The notes beneath the pieces were generated by a model, which did not search any database, was not told the DNA's origin, and saw only the letters and a program-made list of their open reading frames with translations. The translations under genes were made by a program, and so were the position numbers. From contig NC_089430.1 of assembly GCF_026210795.1 (NCBI RefSeq), positions 4,712,001 to 4,776,000 on the forward strand: a stretch of DNA of 64,000 nucleotides, in the 5' to 3' direction. Positions within the stretch are counted from its first letter, which is position 1. Each line of letters starts with the position of its first letter. This DNA comes from Rhizophagus irregularis. Its lineage: Eukaryota > Glomeromycota > Glomeromycetes > Glomerales > Glomeraceae. This document shows positions 12,239 to 23,302 of this stretch, piece by piece.

Positions 12239-13749
12239 TGAAATTGTATCATTGTAGTAATTATATAAATATATTAAATAAAAATTTTTATAGTATTACG
12301 CTGTATAGCTACTAATATTTTATAAAAGAACCAAAGAACCAATAACTATAATAACTACATCAAATAGGGAATTTTATTTTCATCATTGCGTTCACGATAA
12401 GTAGTCAAAGAAAGTTATAGTGAAACATGACAATTTTCATTTTTTTTTTACATTTACTATTTATCGCCGTTATCGAAAAAAAAATTCGACGATATTATTG
12501 GTCATATATATATATATATATTTTCATAAGTTTGAAGTATTTGAGTTACCATTAAAAGAACCACTAATGAAACGTACTTACTTTCAATGTTAATTGAACA
12601 AATCTCAAACATTATCTGTTATTCGAAATTTTAAAGGCTAGTGAAACTTCAAAATTTATTGGTCAAAAAATTAGATTTTTAATTTTTTTTATTACTTTTG
12701 TTGTGGTTCTAGAAACTCATAGGTGTCTAGATTCATTCGTATATTTCCACGTTACTCGATATCACTTCGTCAGATCAACTTGTTTGTAAATTACACGATA
12801 CTTATGGCCAAGGAAGCCAAGGAAAGTATACCAAGTTAGTTATTAATACTTATTGAGTTCAAAAAGACAAATTGTCAAGATGATAAAATTAGACCATAAA
12901 ACTAGTGCCAAGAAATCACATTTTATTCATACTATAATAATAAATTATTTTTTAAATAAAAAAGGAATTAAAGGTTGTTACAAACGTCTAACCTAATAAG
13001 GAACATAAATGTACAAGCCATAAATTTGAGCAACTTCATAATTTCTTAATAAATCTTAATGCATAAAATTTGTGTTTGTGTGGAAGAATATCGCTTGATG
13101 ATCATTTATCATCGATTTTTTCGATAGAAGATGAATATTTATTATTGTTATTGCAATTTTGAGTTGTAAAATTCACCAATTTATGTAAATTTTCCAAAGA
13201 AAATTTTGATAAATCATATTCTAATTCGCAAGGGATATTATTTAAAGTAAATTTTGCATTAAAAATAGAAATTTGTTTATTCTTATTTTTTTTTATGGGA
13301 TTCATATAAAAATTGTCAACAATTTCTTCTAATTTATTTACTTTACTAGAAAAAAGTTTGATAGAATCGCTCGTTTCTTTACAATCGGAGCAAATTTTTT
13401 GGGGGTTTCTTTTTTTTATTTTATTCTCGAAACGAATTTTTTGAACATATGGCGGCGTTCCGCACGTTTTTTGTCCATAATTTTTTGATGACATTATAAC
13501 GAAAGTAAATAAAACTTATTATTTGTTAAATGCTATAAAAAATAAGGTTCAGTTTATATATAGTTTTTTATTCGTAAATATTGCATCATATCTCTATTAC
13601 TTAATTATTCTAAATCAGCAAATTAATGAAATATTTGAATATCGTCGAATTTATTTTTTAAATTATTGGTTCTTTTAATATCAGTAACTATACGGCGTAA
13701 TACTATAATTTTTTTTTATTTATATAATTACTACAATGATACAATTTCA
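12239..13749. repeat. Inverted-repeat-bounded segment with one ORF inside
   Basis: The sequence from 12239 (TGAAATTGTATCATTGTAGT and onward, through TATAGTATTACGC) returns as an imperfect inverted copy ending at 13749. The arms are about 90-100 bp. They enclose about 1.3 kb including the 130-codon ORF at 13102-13494. I find no target-site duplication, so mobility is not proven. Confidence 0.5.
13102..13494 (-). CDS. Hypothetical protein, 130 aa, inside inverted repeats
   Basis: Intronless frame of 130 codons with coding-like composition: Lys/Asn-rich but not repetitive, with two CxxC-like cysteines (ICSDCK at about 35-40) and an N-terminal CGTPPYVQK. It has no signal peptide and no membrane segment. 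I do not recognise the family. It lies alone in a gene desert between the inverted arms described for 12239-13749, so it could be cargo of a degenerate element or one exon of a larger gene. The start is the first Met of the frame; nothing decides it further. Confidence 0.4.
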   Translation of the reverse strand: MSSKNYGQKTCGTPPYVQKIRFENKIKKRNPQKICSDCKETSDSIKLFSSKVNKLEEIVDNFYMNPIKKNKNKQISIFNAKFTLNNIPCELEYDLSKFSLENLHKLVNFTTQNCNNNNKYSSSIEKIDDK

Positions 13750-15536
13750 GCAAACAAATTAAATATATCATTTGAAGATCAAAAAACAGTAACCTTGGCG
13801 TTCATTTGTTCTCTACTTAAATAAAGGGCTGTTTTGTGTTGTTAAAAACTTTAAATAGAACATTTAGTCCTTTTTGGTCACTAGTTGAAACCGGATACTT
13901 CGGAGTTTCTTTTATACCTAATATAAATAATCTATATCACTCAGAAATGCATGTGATAAATATTTCGTGCATTAATTTATGGTTTGAAATCTATTTGGCC
14001 AGATCTTATTGTCAATGTTATCAAAGCGTCTTTATTAGTGATTTTAATTGTAATTAGAACTAGAAATAATGTGCATTAATCAGTAATCGCTAATATCAAC
14101 TCGTTAATCACAATAAAAATTAGTAATAATATCAATTCATCTGCTATTTTATATGTATATTTAACTATTTACGTCCATGCTGTTCACCTCCTGGTAAGTA
14201 AAAAAGTCGCGGAAAAAAACGAATAATCGTGCAATAATGTCAATCAAATATTAGCACAAATCAGAACTTACAGTATATTGTATTATCATTTGAATCTGTT
14301 CTTTTAACTAAAAATGTACTATAAACTATCCCTTTTTGTTTCATTATTAATAATTATTAGTAATAGCTTGTAAAATATAAAATGCAGTATAACTAATTAC
14401 GTAAAATTATAAATCAATTTACAATCGATCGAGGAAAGCATAATGTTATTTATGGAAAGACTTGGCGCCAAGTATCCAACTATTGGTAGAAATCGGAAAA
14501 AAGTTAAGATTTATGATAATAATCTGTGCATTGATTATTAAATGGAAAATGCAGAAACAAAATAAAATTTAAATTATATTATTCTGTCATTACACGACAA
14601 AAGTGATATACAAAAGTGATATACAGTATTATCCTTTATCTGTATAATAAATAAAATTTCATATTTGCGTATTGTCCTTACTACGTCCGCCGATTGCGTT
14701 TCTTTCAAGCATTTTCGGAATATACGGAGATAAGAATGACAAAAAAACCTTATTATTAGAAATCAAAAATCCAAATTTTGGAAAAAATTTTTTTTATTGG
14801 TTCACTTCCTGATCACGATCATCACGATCATGTACACAAAGTTAGTTAAATTACTCAAAAATTCTAGCTTTCACCCTTTTTAGCTGATGACTCACTAGTA
14901 CAGGACCCTTAAATATATATACAGGGATAAGGTACACAGATGCGTTGTCATCATAGTGAAATTAGACAGAGTAAAGTACAATCTAAGAATTTTTCATCCA
15001 TAGTTAGGTATCAAAATTTTTATATGTAAAAAATTAGTTTGCATATTTTTGGCCTAAATTTGGCTAATCTTAATAAATATTTACTGTACGTGAAAGAAAT
15101 TTCTAAGGGTTAAAAAGTGAAATTTTAGAAAAAATATTATTGAAAAAAATGGTAAATTAGAATAAATTCTATTTTTTCACGTTAGTATTTGTTTTTTATA
15201 AATAATATAGAAGTCATGATAAAATAATTAATAACTTAATGTCTGAAATTTTATTTGCGTATTTTTGCAGGATTTTCAATATCGGGTGTCAATTATGCGT
15301 ACTACTCATATAAAAGTCTCTCATAGTAAAAAATTTTTCGCCATCTGACCCTTTATTAAATATATATATATCTGGGTCCTACTAGTACCTCTGATTTCTG
15401 TGTCAACGAAACCAGCTAATTTAAGTTAGTTTCGCCATATTTCTAAATTTCGAAACTTCCAAAACGCGGTAATATTGACAAAAAATTTTGATTAATGAAA
15501 CCTATCAAATCAATTTTCATTTTTTATTGTGGAACT
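13750..15536. other. Intergenic, no gene recognised
   Basis: AT-rich, with no convincing exon or RNA gene. A weak inverted pair around CTAGTACAGGACCC (near 14893) and GGGTCCTACTAGTA (near 15375) may mark an old small element, but no target-site duplication is visible. Confidence 0.35.
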
Positions 15537-15646
15537 CCCCAACAAAAAAAGCTCGGGCACTTGATCCGGGATGTGGCTGTGTTTGAATATAAATAAATAT
15601 CACAGCCACATCCCGGACACGTGCCCGAGCTTTTTTTTTGTTGGGG
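15537..15646. mobile_element. Foldback hairpin MITE, about 110 bp
   Basis: Near-perfect palindrome: CCCCAACAAAAAAAGCTCGG at the left and its complement at the right, with arms of about 45 bp (second half CCGGGATGTGGCTGTG) around an AT-rich loop. The GC-rich arms stand out from the AT-rich surroundings. No target-site duplication was found, so transposition is inferred only from the structure. Confidence 0.55.
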
Positions 15647-16808
15647 AAGATGAGAGGGGATCAATGGGATCATCAGCGGATCATAAACAAAAAATTTTAA
15701 ACAAATAAAACTAATTGACTAATAATATTTAATACAAAATGTTTGGTTAAACGAGACTATTTATTGGAGCGGCCTTAAATTTTAATAAATTGAATAAATT
15801 TATGAGATTTCACAAAAAAAATATTTAAATTTTTAAATTTTATAATTTAATTTATTTTATTTTATTTTAAAACAAGTTAACATTAAACATGGCAGGGAGC
15901 TATAGTCATAGTATAATTAGAACTGTAATAATTCTGACTTTTTTTTTAATTAAGTTGGTTTATACTACCATACAGTATCATAATTATTATGATAAATAGT
16001 TTTTAAGATTTAAAGAGAATTTCTAAATTTTAACTGGTGGAAAAATTACTGGTAGATCATGTGATTGTGTATTAAATATTCATGTGATTTATTATGATGA
16101 TGCAATTTCATTTGGCTCGCTTCGCTCGCCGGGCTTTTCTAGCCAAACCATAACTTTCACTTTATTTGCAAAATTTTTGATTATATTTAACATATCTATA
16201 AAAAAAAATGAGAAATTACTCTTAACTAGCTATTAACATAATTTTTTTCTCATTTGGTAAAGGATGATCATTTTCGGTTTATTTTGCTTGTTAATCATTT
16301 TTGGCTTAGTTATTTCACTTGTTAATCATTTTAAGGTTAATTATCTTGATTGTTGTTTATTTTTTGGTTTAAAAATAAAAATATATATATATCAGAATAT
16401 GTGATTAACTTTAAATAACAATACAGAAAGATTGTTTATTACTTGATAAAGCATTTATTTAATATTTACTATCATCATTTTGGAATTACGGCTCTGGAAA
16501 AAAATTTTTCATGATTATATTGTAATAAAACAATTCTACTATCCGATTGTTGATCATTTTTAGTTCTGGAAAATTATGATAACTGAATATCATAATAATA
16601 AGACAATGATAATGAAATTTTACCATTTAGTTGTTGTTTATTGTTTTGTTTCAAAATAAAAAATTACTTGATATAACATTTATTTAATTTTATCATCCAA
16701 TTGTTGAGAAAAAAAATTTTATGATAACATTATAATAAAACAACAATCTTATTATCTGATTGTTAATCATTTTTAGAATTACTACCCTGAAAAAATTTTC
16801 ATGATAGC
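15647..16808. other. Intergenic, no gene recognised
   Basis: AT-rich; a short GC-rich motif GGCTCGCTTCGCTCGCCGGG lies near 16114-16133. No coding or RNA signal. Confidence 0.35.
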
Positions 16809-16816
16809 ATTATAAC

Positions 16817-17531
16817 TAAAGTTGCCTGCCAAAACTCTACAGGCTATTGTCGAAATGTCGAAACTAAAACCTGTAGAAATGCCGAAATGCCGAAATAGTT
16901 TCAACATGTCAAAATTGTCGAAACCTAAAAATATTACGTTTCACGTAATAACACGGCGTCCAATGATCGTAGAAAGATGCACCATAGCTCGTTGGAATCG
17001 TCTCATAACGACGAGTCGAATGGTGGTTAGATCGTCTTTCTACGATCATTGGATGCCGAGATAATAGACGAAACGTCAAACGGCGCAGTAGCGCAAAATA
17101 CAAAATGCCGATTTTTGACGTTTCGCTCAATATCTCGGCATCCAGTGATCGTAGAAAGACGATCTAACCACCATTCGACTCGTCGTTATGAGACGATTCC
17201 AACGAGCTATGGTGCATCTTTCTATGATCGTTGGATGCCGAGTTATTAAGTGAAACGTCAAATGGCGCAGTATCGCAAAATACAAAATGCCGATTTTTGA
17301 CGTTTCGCTCAATATCTCGGCATCCAGTGATCGTAGAAAGACGATTTAGCAACCATTCGACTCGTCGTTATGAGACGATTCCAACGAGCTATGGTGCATC
17401 TTTCTATGATTATTGGACGCCGAGTTATTACGTGAAATGTAATATTTTTAGGTTTCGACAATTTTGACATGTCAAAATAGTTTTGACAATTTTGACATGC
17501 CGAAACTCCCTAATTTCGGCAGGGAACTTTA
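16817..17531. mobile_element. Foldback hAT-like element, 715 bp, with internal inverted units
   Basis: The ends TAAAGTTGCCTGCC (16817) and GGCAGGGAACTTTA (to 17531) are inverted copies with one mismatch. They are flanked by a perfect 8-bp duplication ATTATAAC at 16809-16816 and 17532-17539, and the end fits the hAT form YARNG. The interior is a mosaic of a roughly 90-bp unit (GATCGTAGAAAG, AACGACGAGTCG, AACGAGCTATGGTGCAT) in alternating orientation, with a roughly 180-bp direct repeat (17060-17235 versus 17245-17420). All open frames here come from the repeats. Confidence 0.8.
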
Positions 17532-17539
17532 ATTATAAC

Positions 17540-17994
17540 GATAATGTAATGACGACGATAATGAAAATTTACCATTTGATTATTGTTTATTTTTTGGTTC
17601 AAAATAAAAAAAACAAATTGTTTATTTACATAATATTAAAATTTGTCATCCGGTTGTTGATCATTTTTGGCTAACAAAAAAATTATTCAGTTTTCACATG
17701 ATTTGCTAAAAATTTTATCCCATAATTTTTAAGCAAGAAAGATCATTCTATATAAGTGCAATATCACCCTATGGGTGGGTGGGTGGCGCGTCACGTTATT
17801 GTTATGACTTAAAATGATTGACATGTCATGATAGGTTAACGTTAACTTAACGTTAACATAAGATTAGTTTTTGAGTGATTTCCATTTTAAGATGCTGATC
17901 CCCCATCTTTGGTATTGATTTGCTGATTATATAAATACATTTCAAATCAAGCTTTTCTATTTTAGTACGATCGGCAACCAACAAATCTTTTAGT
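17540..17994. other. Intergenic, no gene recognised
   Basis: AT-rich apart from a short GGGTGGGTGGGTGG run near 17774. No gene seen. Confidence 0.35.
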
Positions 17995-18240
17995 GTTTTA
18001 AATATAGACAATGACGGGAACCATACAAGTCTGTGGGCTGAGCTCTTACAAAAGGATTACTACTACGCTACACTATACTCGTATAAACCCAACCTCCTCG
18101 TAGAAGAGATCGTACTGCCTGTTATTTATAAAATAACACTAGGCATTAACAGCATTGCACGTAAAATTGGTAGCCGGATAGGATCCCCCTGGGTGTCGAC
18201 TACCGAAGTAGTCTACCATTGGTTGGTAACACGGTTGTGA
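17995..18240 (+). other. GC-richer island with a predicted RNA-like hairpin
   Basis: About 245 bp with near-balanced base composition inside a very AT-rich desert. It contains the exact hairpin GACTAC-CGAA-GTAGTC (about 18199-18214), enclosed by a second pairing GGTAG (about 18168) with CTACC (about 18213). A 30-codon frame begins at 18011 (MTGTIQVCGL...), with a stop after the 30th codon. I do not recognise a tRNA, 5S, SRP or spliceosomal RNA. It could be the 5' part of a retroelement, a structured ncRNA or an exon remnant. Confidence 0.3.
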
Positions 18241-18287
18241 TTAAATTTTACCAAATTTCTTCCCCACGTGACTTCGAGGCGTAGCAC

Positions 18288-18705
18288 TCGTTCTTATACG
18301 ATCACGTGCTATTTCTTATGCAAATAGCGGCAATACCTTTTACGTATCTTTCTTGGACCATTTTCTTGTACGATCATATATCTCAAGTATAATAATGTTT
18401 TGATATAAAATATTAAAATAAAAAATTTAATTTAATTTAAATACAGTATATACAGTATATATATATTCATAAATATCAATACTGTTTACTACTGTATTAT
18501 TTTTCATTAAGTATTATAAGTCCATTTATTAATAATGTCTTGCAAAAAAATTCTTTTTGTATCTATACTCTATACTCTTGTAAAAAGAAAAAAATAATTA
18601 AATAACAACGCGTTAATGCTTTTGATTTTCAGGTCAAGAAAAGAACCAACATATCCGAATTATTTGATTGTATAAGAAAATAGCACGTGATCGTATAAGA
18701 ACGAT
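18288..18705. mobile_element. Putative MITE with 38-bp inverted ends
   Basis: TCGTTCTTATACGATCACGT at 18288 and the inverted copy ending at 18705 continue as an imperfect repeat of about 38 bp (GCTATTTCTTATG.. versus GCTATTTTCTTATA..). The element is about 418 bp. No matching target-site duplication was found, so the boundaries may be eroded. Confidence 0.5.
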
Positions 18706-19441
18706 ACATTTGTGCCAAATATTGATAAAATTTACTGTATTAGCGAAACATTTCCGAATAAAAATTAAATATTAAATTTTAGACCATATCATTATATTAT
18801 CATAAAAATAAACAAAATTTTTTAATTTTTTTTTTTAAGCAACTTTATTATAGAAAAAAAAATTTTGTCTAAATTCTCTGGTTCAATATTTCTATATCAA
18901 GTTTTATTCCACAAAAAAAGCCTTTTTTTGTTTTGTAACTGTATGTTATGTTTAACAAATCATTGTAACTAAGAATCCTAATAATAGCCGTCACTTTCGA
19001 GTACATAGTAAACATACTGTAAAAATGTAGTGTATTCGTGCTACGTATCTCATAAGGAGTCGTTATGGGCTTAAGGTTAAACGCAAACGCTTAAACGTGG
19101 TGAACTGGTGATCGGTTCTAGGCCTTTCCTTATTTGGTAATAAACAATGTAAATCTGTATGTGCACGTAACTACACTAAATCATGTTATCGTAACACGAT
19201 CGTCTTGGATTACGCCATATCAATTGAAATATTGCAACTAATTCTAAGTATTCATTAGTGTAAATTTCTAGTTAAGTTCATAATTATAAAGCAACATTAT
19301 GGTGACATATATTACAAGTTTTAAACTGACATGCATTTCATTAATGAAGGTAACATTTTTTACATTTCTGCACATCTATATTTGAAGTAGAAAATTTAGT
19401 AACTACAAAATCACAATCATGTGATATTTGATAATTACATG
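18706..19441. other. Intergenic, no gene recognised
   Basis: AT-rich, with no exon, RNA gene or repeat end that I can support. Confidence 0.35.
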
Positions 19442-19449
19442 ATTGTAAG

Positions 19450-20048
19450 TAGTGGTGCAGACTTTTGAAGCTTAGTTAGTTACGTCATTTTTTTTCAACG
19501 TCCCGTCAGTAGCGTCACATTGTCGTATGACGTCATAAATGACTTTTGCCATATGGATTTTTTAGAACTTTTGACGTAATTACTTTTAAATTTTCTAGGC
19601 TTTGTATAATAAACTTTTGGTGTAACTACTTTTAAACTCAATATATTTTTTTTTATTTGAAAACTGCTTTTAAGTTTCGAAATTTAACATATCGGCATAT
19701 ACTACTACTATAATTTTAGGAGAAAATGGATTGCGTGAAGAACTAAATATACCTAATACTAATAAAGAATTTAATAATAATATAGAATTTAATCCTATTA
19801 ACATAGTTTGATGATGTTTTAAATACATGCTATCATTATGATTTTATATCCTTCGTTTATATACTAGTAATAGTAAAATTGCATATAGAAAAATGTTAAA
19901 TAATGCTGTTAATTAAAAGAAGCAGTAATTGATTATATATAAATAATAAAAAATATGCTAATTTATTTAATATTTTTATTTGTTTTAATTATTTAGTTGT
20001 TTTTTTTTAATTACGTCATACGTTAAAACTGCATTACCAGCACCACTA
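19450..20048. mobile_element. hAT-like MITE, 599 bp
   Basis: The inverted ends are TAGTGGTGC (19450-19458) and GCACCACTA (20040-20048), and TTACGTCA-type subterminal words recur inverted. The flanking 8-mers are ATTGTAAG (19442-19449) and ATTGTAAC (20049-20056), a target-site duplication with one mismatch. The TAGTG end agrees with the hAT pattern. There is no coding capacity. Confidence 0.65.
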
Positions 20049-20056
20049 ATTGTAAC

Positions 20057-20538
20057 AAGATGTTTTAAAACAATTTAAATCAATTTTTTTTGTTTTAAAA
20101 CATTGATCGGCATGATTATTGCGCAATTATTTTTTAATGACATTTTTTGTATTTTTAAGCAACCCTTTTTAAAATTATTCTCGTGGAAGACCATCATCGG
20201 AAGACGTCCGTAAGCACTTTGAAAAGTTACGAAAAACACCTCGCCAAAAGTGTGTAATTATTGTGGGAAATGACATTAGTTATTGATTTGATTGATCGAT
20301 TAGAAGATTATATTATATAATTTTTTTTTTAAGAGTTAGCGCACATTTTATTTAACGAATCACTAGTATCACTAAGCTATATTCCTAACAAGGTCGGTCC
20401 GGCTATACTCTAAATATATATTATATAATAAAGTGCTTAAATTTTTATTGCAAATATGTATTACGTCGTAAAGGCTAATAAAGTGTTTAATGTTTTAAAA
20501 CGCCAAAATTGTTTTAAACATGTTTTTTGCCATCCCTA
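20057..20538. mobile_element. Second element abutting the hAT-like MITE
   Basis: The right end reads GGCAAAAAACATG..CCATCCCTA (inverted form TAGGGATGGC), followed by ATTGTAAC at 20539-20546. The same 8-mer stands at the left junction (20049-20056). Subterminal blocks TGTTTTAAAACAATTT are inverted between the two ends, but the outermost bases of the left end are missing. This suggests an older hAT-like copy that was hit at its left border. Confidence 0.45.
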
Positions 20539-20546
20539 ATTGTAAC

Positions 20547-22771
20547 TGAGACACTATCCATTAAGTTCTTAAAAATGTTTATCAGGAAAAAAGAGAAAAA
20601 AAATAATACGAGAACAATTGCTTCGAGCCATATCTGAATTTAACGGATAACACTATTGTTATCGTCTCATAGATTAACGCCACTAAGCCTACTTTATTGA
20701 TAAAGTGAAAAAAATGAAACCATTTTTACTAATTACATTTTCTTTACTCCATTATGTAATGCAGTAATAATTTTTCAAATCCTTTCAATTACATAATAGG
20801 AAAATGTAATACTTTATTTGGTGTTATTCTCAAAAAGGCAGAACTTTTTTTAGGTTTGTAAAATGTGTATTTAAAAAATTTCTTATGATAAAATCATTTT
20901 TCATTTTGTTATATTTTTTAGTTTCATTGTAATTTTGGTTTCATTGAAAAAAAAAAACGACAGCCAACCACATTATCTTTTATCATTATCACCGAATGAT
21001 TTTCGCCGAATGATTTCTATTGTTTTTATTTTTAATGGCGCTATTCTTCTATATTATTGAACGGGATTTTTTGGGTTAGTCCTATTTATAATAAAACCTG
21101 ATATTAAACAAACAGTATAATTTTCACATAATTATACAGAAAAATAGTCGGTGTATTAAATTCCGGTTGTGTTACTTCATAAATTCGATAAAATATATGA
21201 TATTTCTTTAAAAGAATACATATACAGGTGCATTAATAAAATAAAATAATAAAAATGGATATTTATTTGAAAATTTTTTAATAAAATCATTTTTTATTAT
21301 GATTAACATTCAGTGGAACTGAACTTTAATATTATTAAGCAACAACACTTGAAAAATTTTTTTTTTTATAAAAAATATGTACCATAATCCCTTCTTCCTT
21401 TTACGGAAAATAATTCAATAGTATTTTTCCGCTTTGATGCATGCAAATTAAATGTAATGAAATAATGAATTTCGAATTTTGGGAATCATTGTAGATGACG
21501 TAATATAAGGTATTGTAAACACAAACACCCTAAATTTTTTCGGTGTTTTTAATTTAGTGCCACCCCTAATTGTGTAACCAAATGTAAATCCTTCATTTTT
21601 TTTTTTCAAATCGCTTCTAATAATATTTTCTCACAAATTTATCATGATTTATAAACCTTTTACAACAATATATACACTTGCAAGGTTATACAGCCAAGAG
21701 TAAAGTTTTCAAGTTATGAAGTTTCACGGATTTTCTTTGATTTTTCTTTTTGCAAAAGTTTGTTTTAAAAGTTACACTTTCAAAAAAAAAAACTTTAGAC
21801 AAGTATTAATTTAATAGGTTTAAAATTTTATAAACATTTATTATGTATATTTAAATGGTTATAACTATGTAGATAATTTTAAGGCATTAGGACAAACTTT
21901 GTTTGTTCTTTTAAAAAATTAAAAATTTGAAATTGATCACATGATTACACTTATTTCTATTGGTTCTCACTGCGTACTGCGTTGTAACAATAGCTTCATC
22001 ACGTGAAATTGAAAAATCTGAACAATTAACCGTGGAAAATGTCGATCACATGGAATGTTTTATTCATTGAAGTACTACTAGTACTACCTACTACTGTAAT
22101 AATTGTATTGATCTTTTATTTATTATTTATTATATTGATCGGCTAGAAATTCTTTAATATTGTACTACTAAATTTTGTGCTACTAAATTTTATATAAAGA
22201 AAGAGATGACAAAAAATCACGTCATTTAAACTTGAAAATTTACAGTATTTATTTGAATGACCTCATAATAAACATATATAAAGATTAAAGAGTATGTATA
22301 ATAAAATATATTTTAAATTGTTTTTGACACGAAAAAAAAAATTATAATCTCGTGAGTTAGTTATATAGCATTAAAGATTGCAAAGTGGACTAAAAAAAGA
22401 AATGAAGTACTGACTACTCAAGCCGAAAATTCTAACAGTATTATTTACTTTAGTTCTGATAATAGAAAAGGAAAAAAAAATGTTAATCAACTATTATTAA
22501 ACGGAATGTAAATGACCATCATTGTACAGTAAAGTGTTACAAAAATAGTGACGTAAAGTGGAAAAAAATACACCGCGTCGTTCGGCCCGAACTAAGTTCC
22601 GTACAATAAAGAGATCGATGATAAAATATTATTTTTTCAATTAAACAATAATTATTATATTTCATTTAAAATTGTTTTTATTTTATTTATTAATATTTGA
22701 CAATTTAATACAAAAATTTTAACACTTAAAAGACAAAAAAGAAAAAAAAATGTAAAATTATAATTCTAAAA
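20547..22771. other. Intergenic, no gene recognised
   Basis: AT-rich desert up to the 3' end of gene A2. Short patches such as GCCACCCCTA near 21560 resemble hAT-type ends, but no partner end was found. No gene or RNA gene is supported. Confidence 0.35.
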
Positions 22772-23302
22772 TTATTTAGATAATCCGGCGTAACCATGGC
22801 CTTCACCATTTTGTGTTGTCATGGCACCATTAGGACCACGCTTCTTGAATTTACTGCTATTACAGTGACGTTTACTATGGTGAAGAGTTTTGGTGAGAAT
22901 TCCATTGTCATCGCAGTCAATGGACATATTTGTGAACTTGTGTCTAAAAGATTTGGTACCGCCGCAGCCATCTACTTTTATATTCAATCCATCCGTGAGA
23001 TCGAAAAGTGTATTCTTACACTCATCAACAATTTTAAATCCGTAAGACGCTTTTGTATCTTCGAAGCCTTTTTTAAATATTCCTGCGACCTCTGTGTGAC
23101 CACTTTCGTCTTGTGAAAAAATCACAAGACCTTGAACTGGATCGGAGTTGAAATCGGCCATTGCATATGAACATTTGCATTGATTACGCTTTTGGAGCGT
23201 ACTAGATAATAATCCATTATCAGTTGTAAAAGCCGAAGCCGATGAAATAGTTGTGAGAGATAAAAGAATAAAGAGTTTCAAAGTTGCAAAAGAATAGTAC
23301 AT
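22772..23302 (-). CDS. Gene A2: small secreted SOD-like protein
   Basis: Single exon, 176 aa, paralogue of A1 and A3. A signal peptide (about 1-24) is followed by a QKR site at 37-39 and the QCKC motif. The core again shows DFNS.PV.G.V.F.Q, EVAGIFKKGF, a DECKNTLFDLTDGLN block and GGTKSFRHKF. It has one extra Cys (DGCGG) that A1 and A3 lack. No HxH metal site is visible. KKR at 153-155 precedes a 21-residue tail starting GPNGAMTTQ; 16 of 21 positions equal those of A1, although the signal and pro-region have diverged. It is divergent to B2, with TATA at 23429-23437. The SOD-fold call is by eye; secretion is well supported. Confidence 0.82.
   Translation of the reverse strand: MYYSFATLKLFILLSLTTISSASAFTTDNGLLSSTLQKRNQCKCSYAMADFNSDPVQGLVIFSQDESGHTEVAGIFKKGFEDTKASYGFKIVDECKNTLFDLTDGLNIKVDGCGGTKSFRHKFTNMSIDCDDNGILTKTLHHSKRHCNSSKFKKRGPNGAMTTQNGEGHGYAGLSK

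Noticed and set aside
14889-15392. Possible MITE with CTAGTACAGGACCC-type ends
   Set aside because: The inverted similarity is short and interrupted, and no target-site duplication was found.
16822-17467. Six overlapping frames on both strands
   Set aside because: They repeat the same peptide words on both strands because the foldback element is palindromic.
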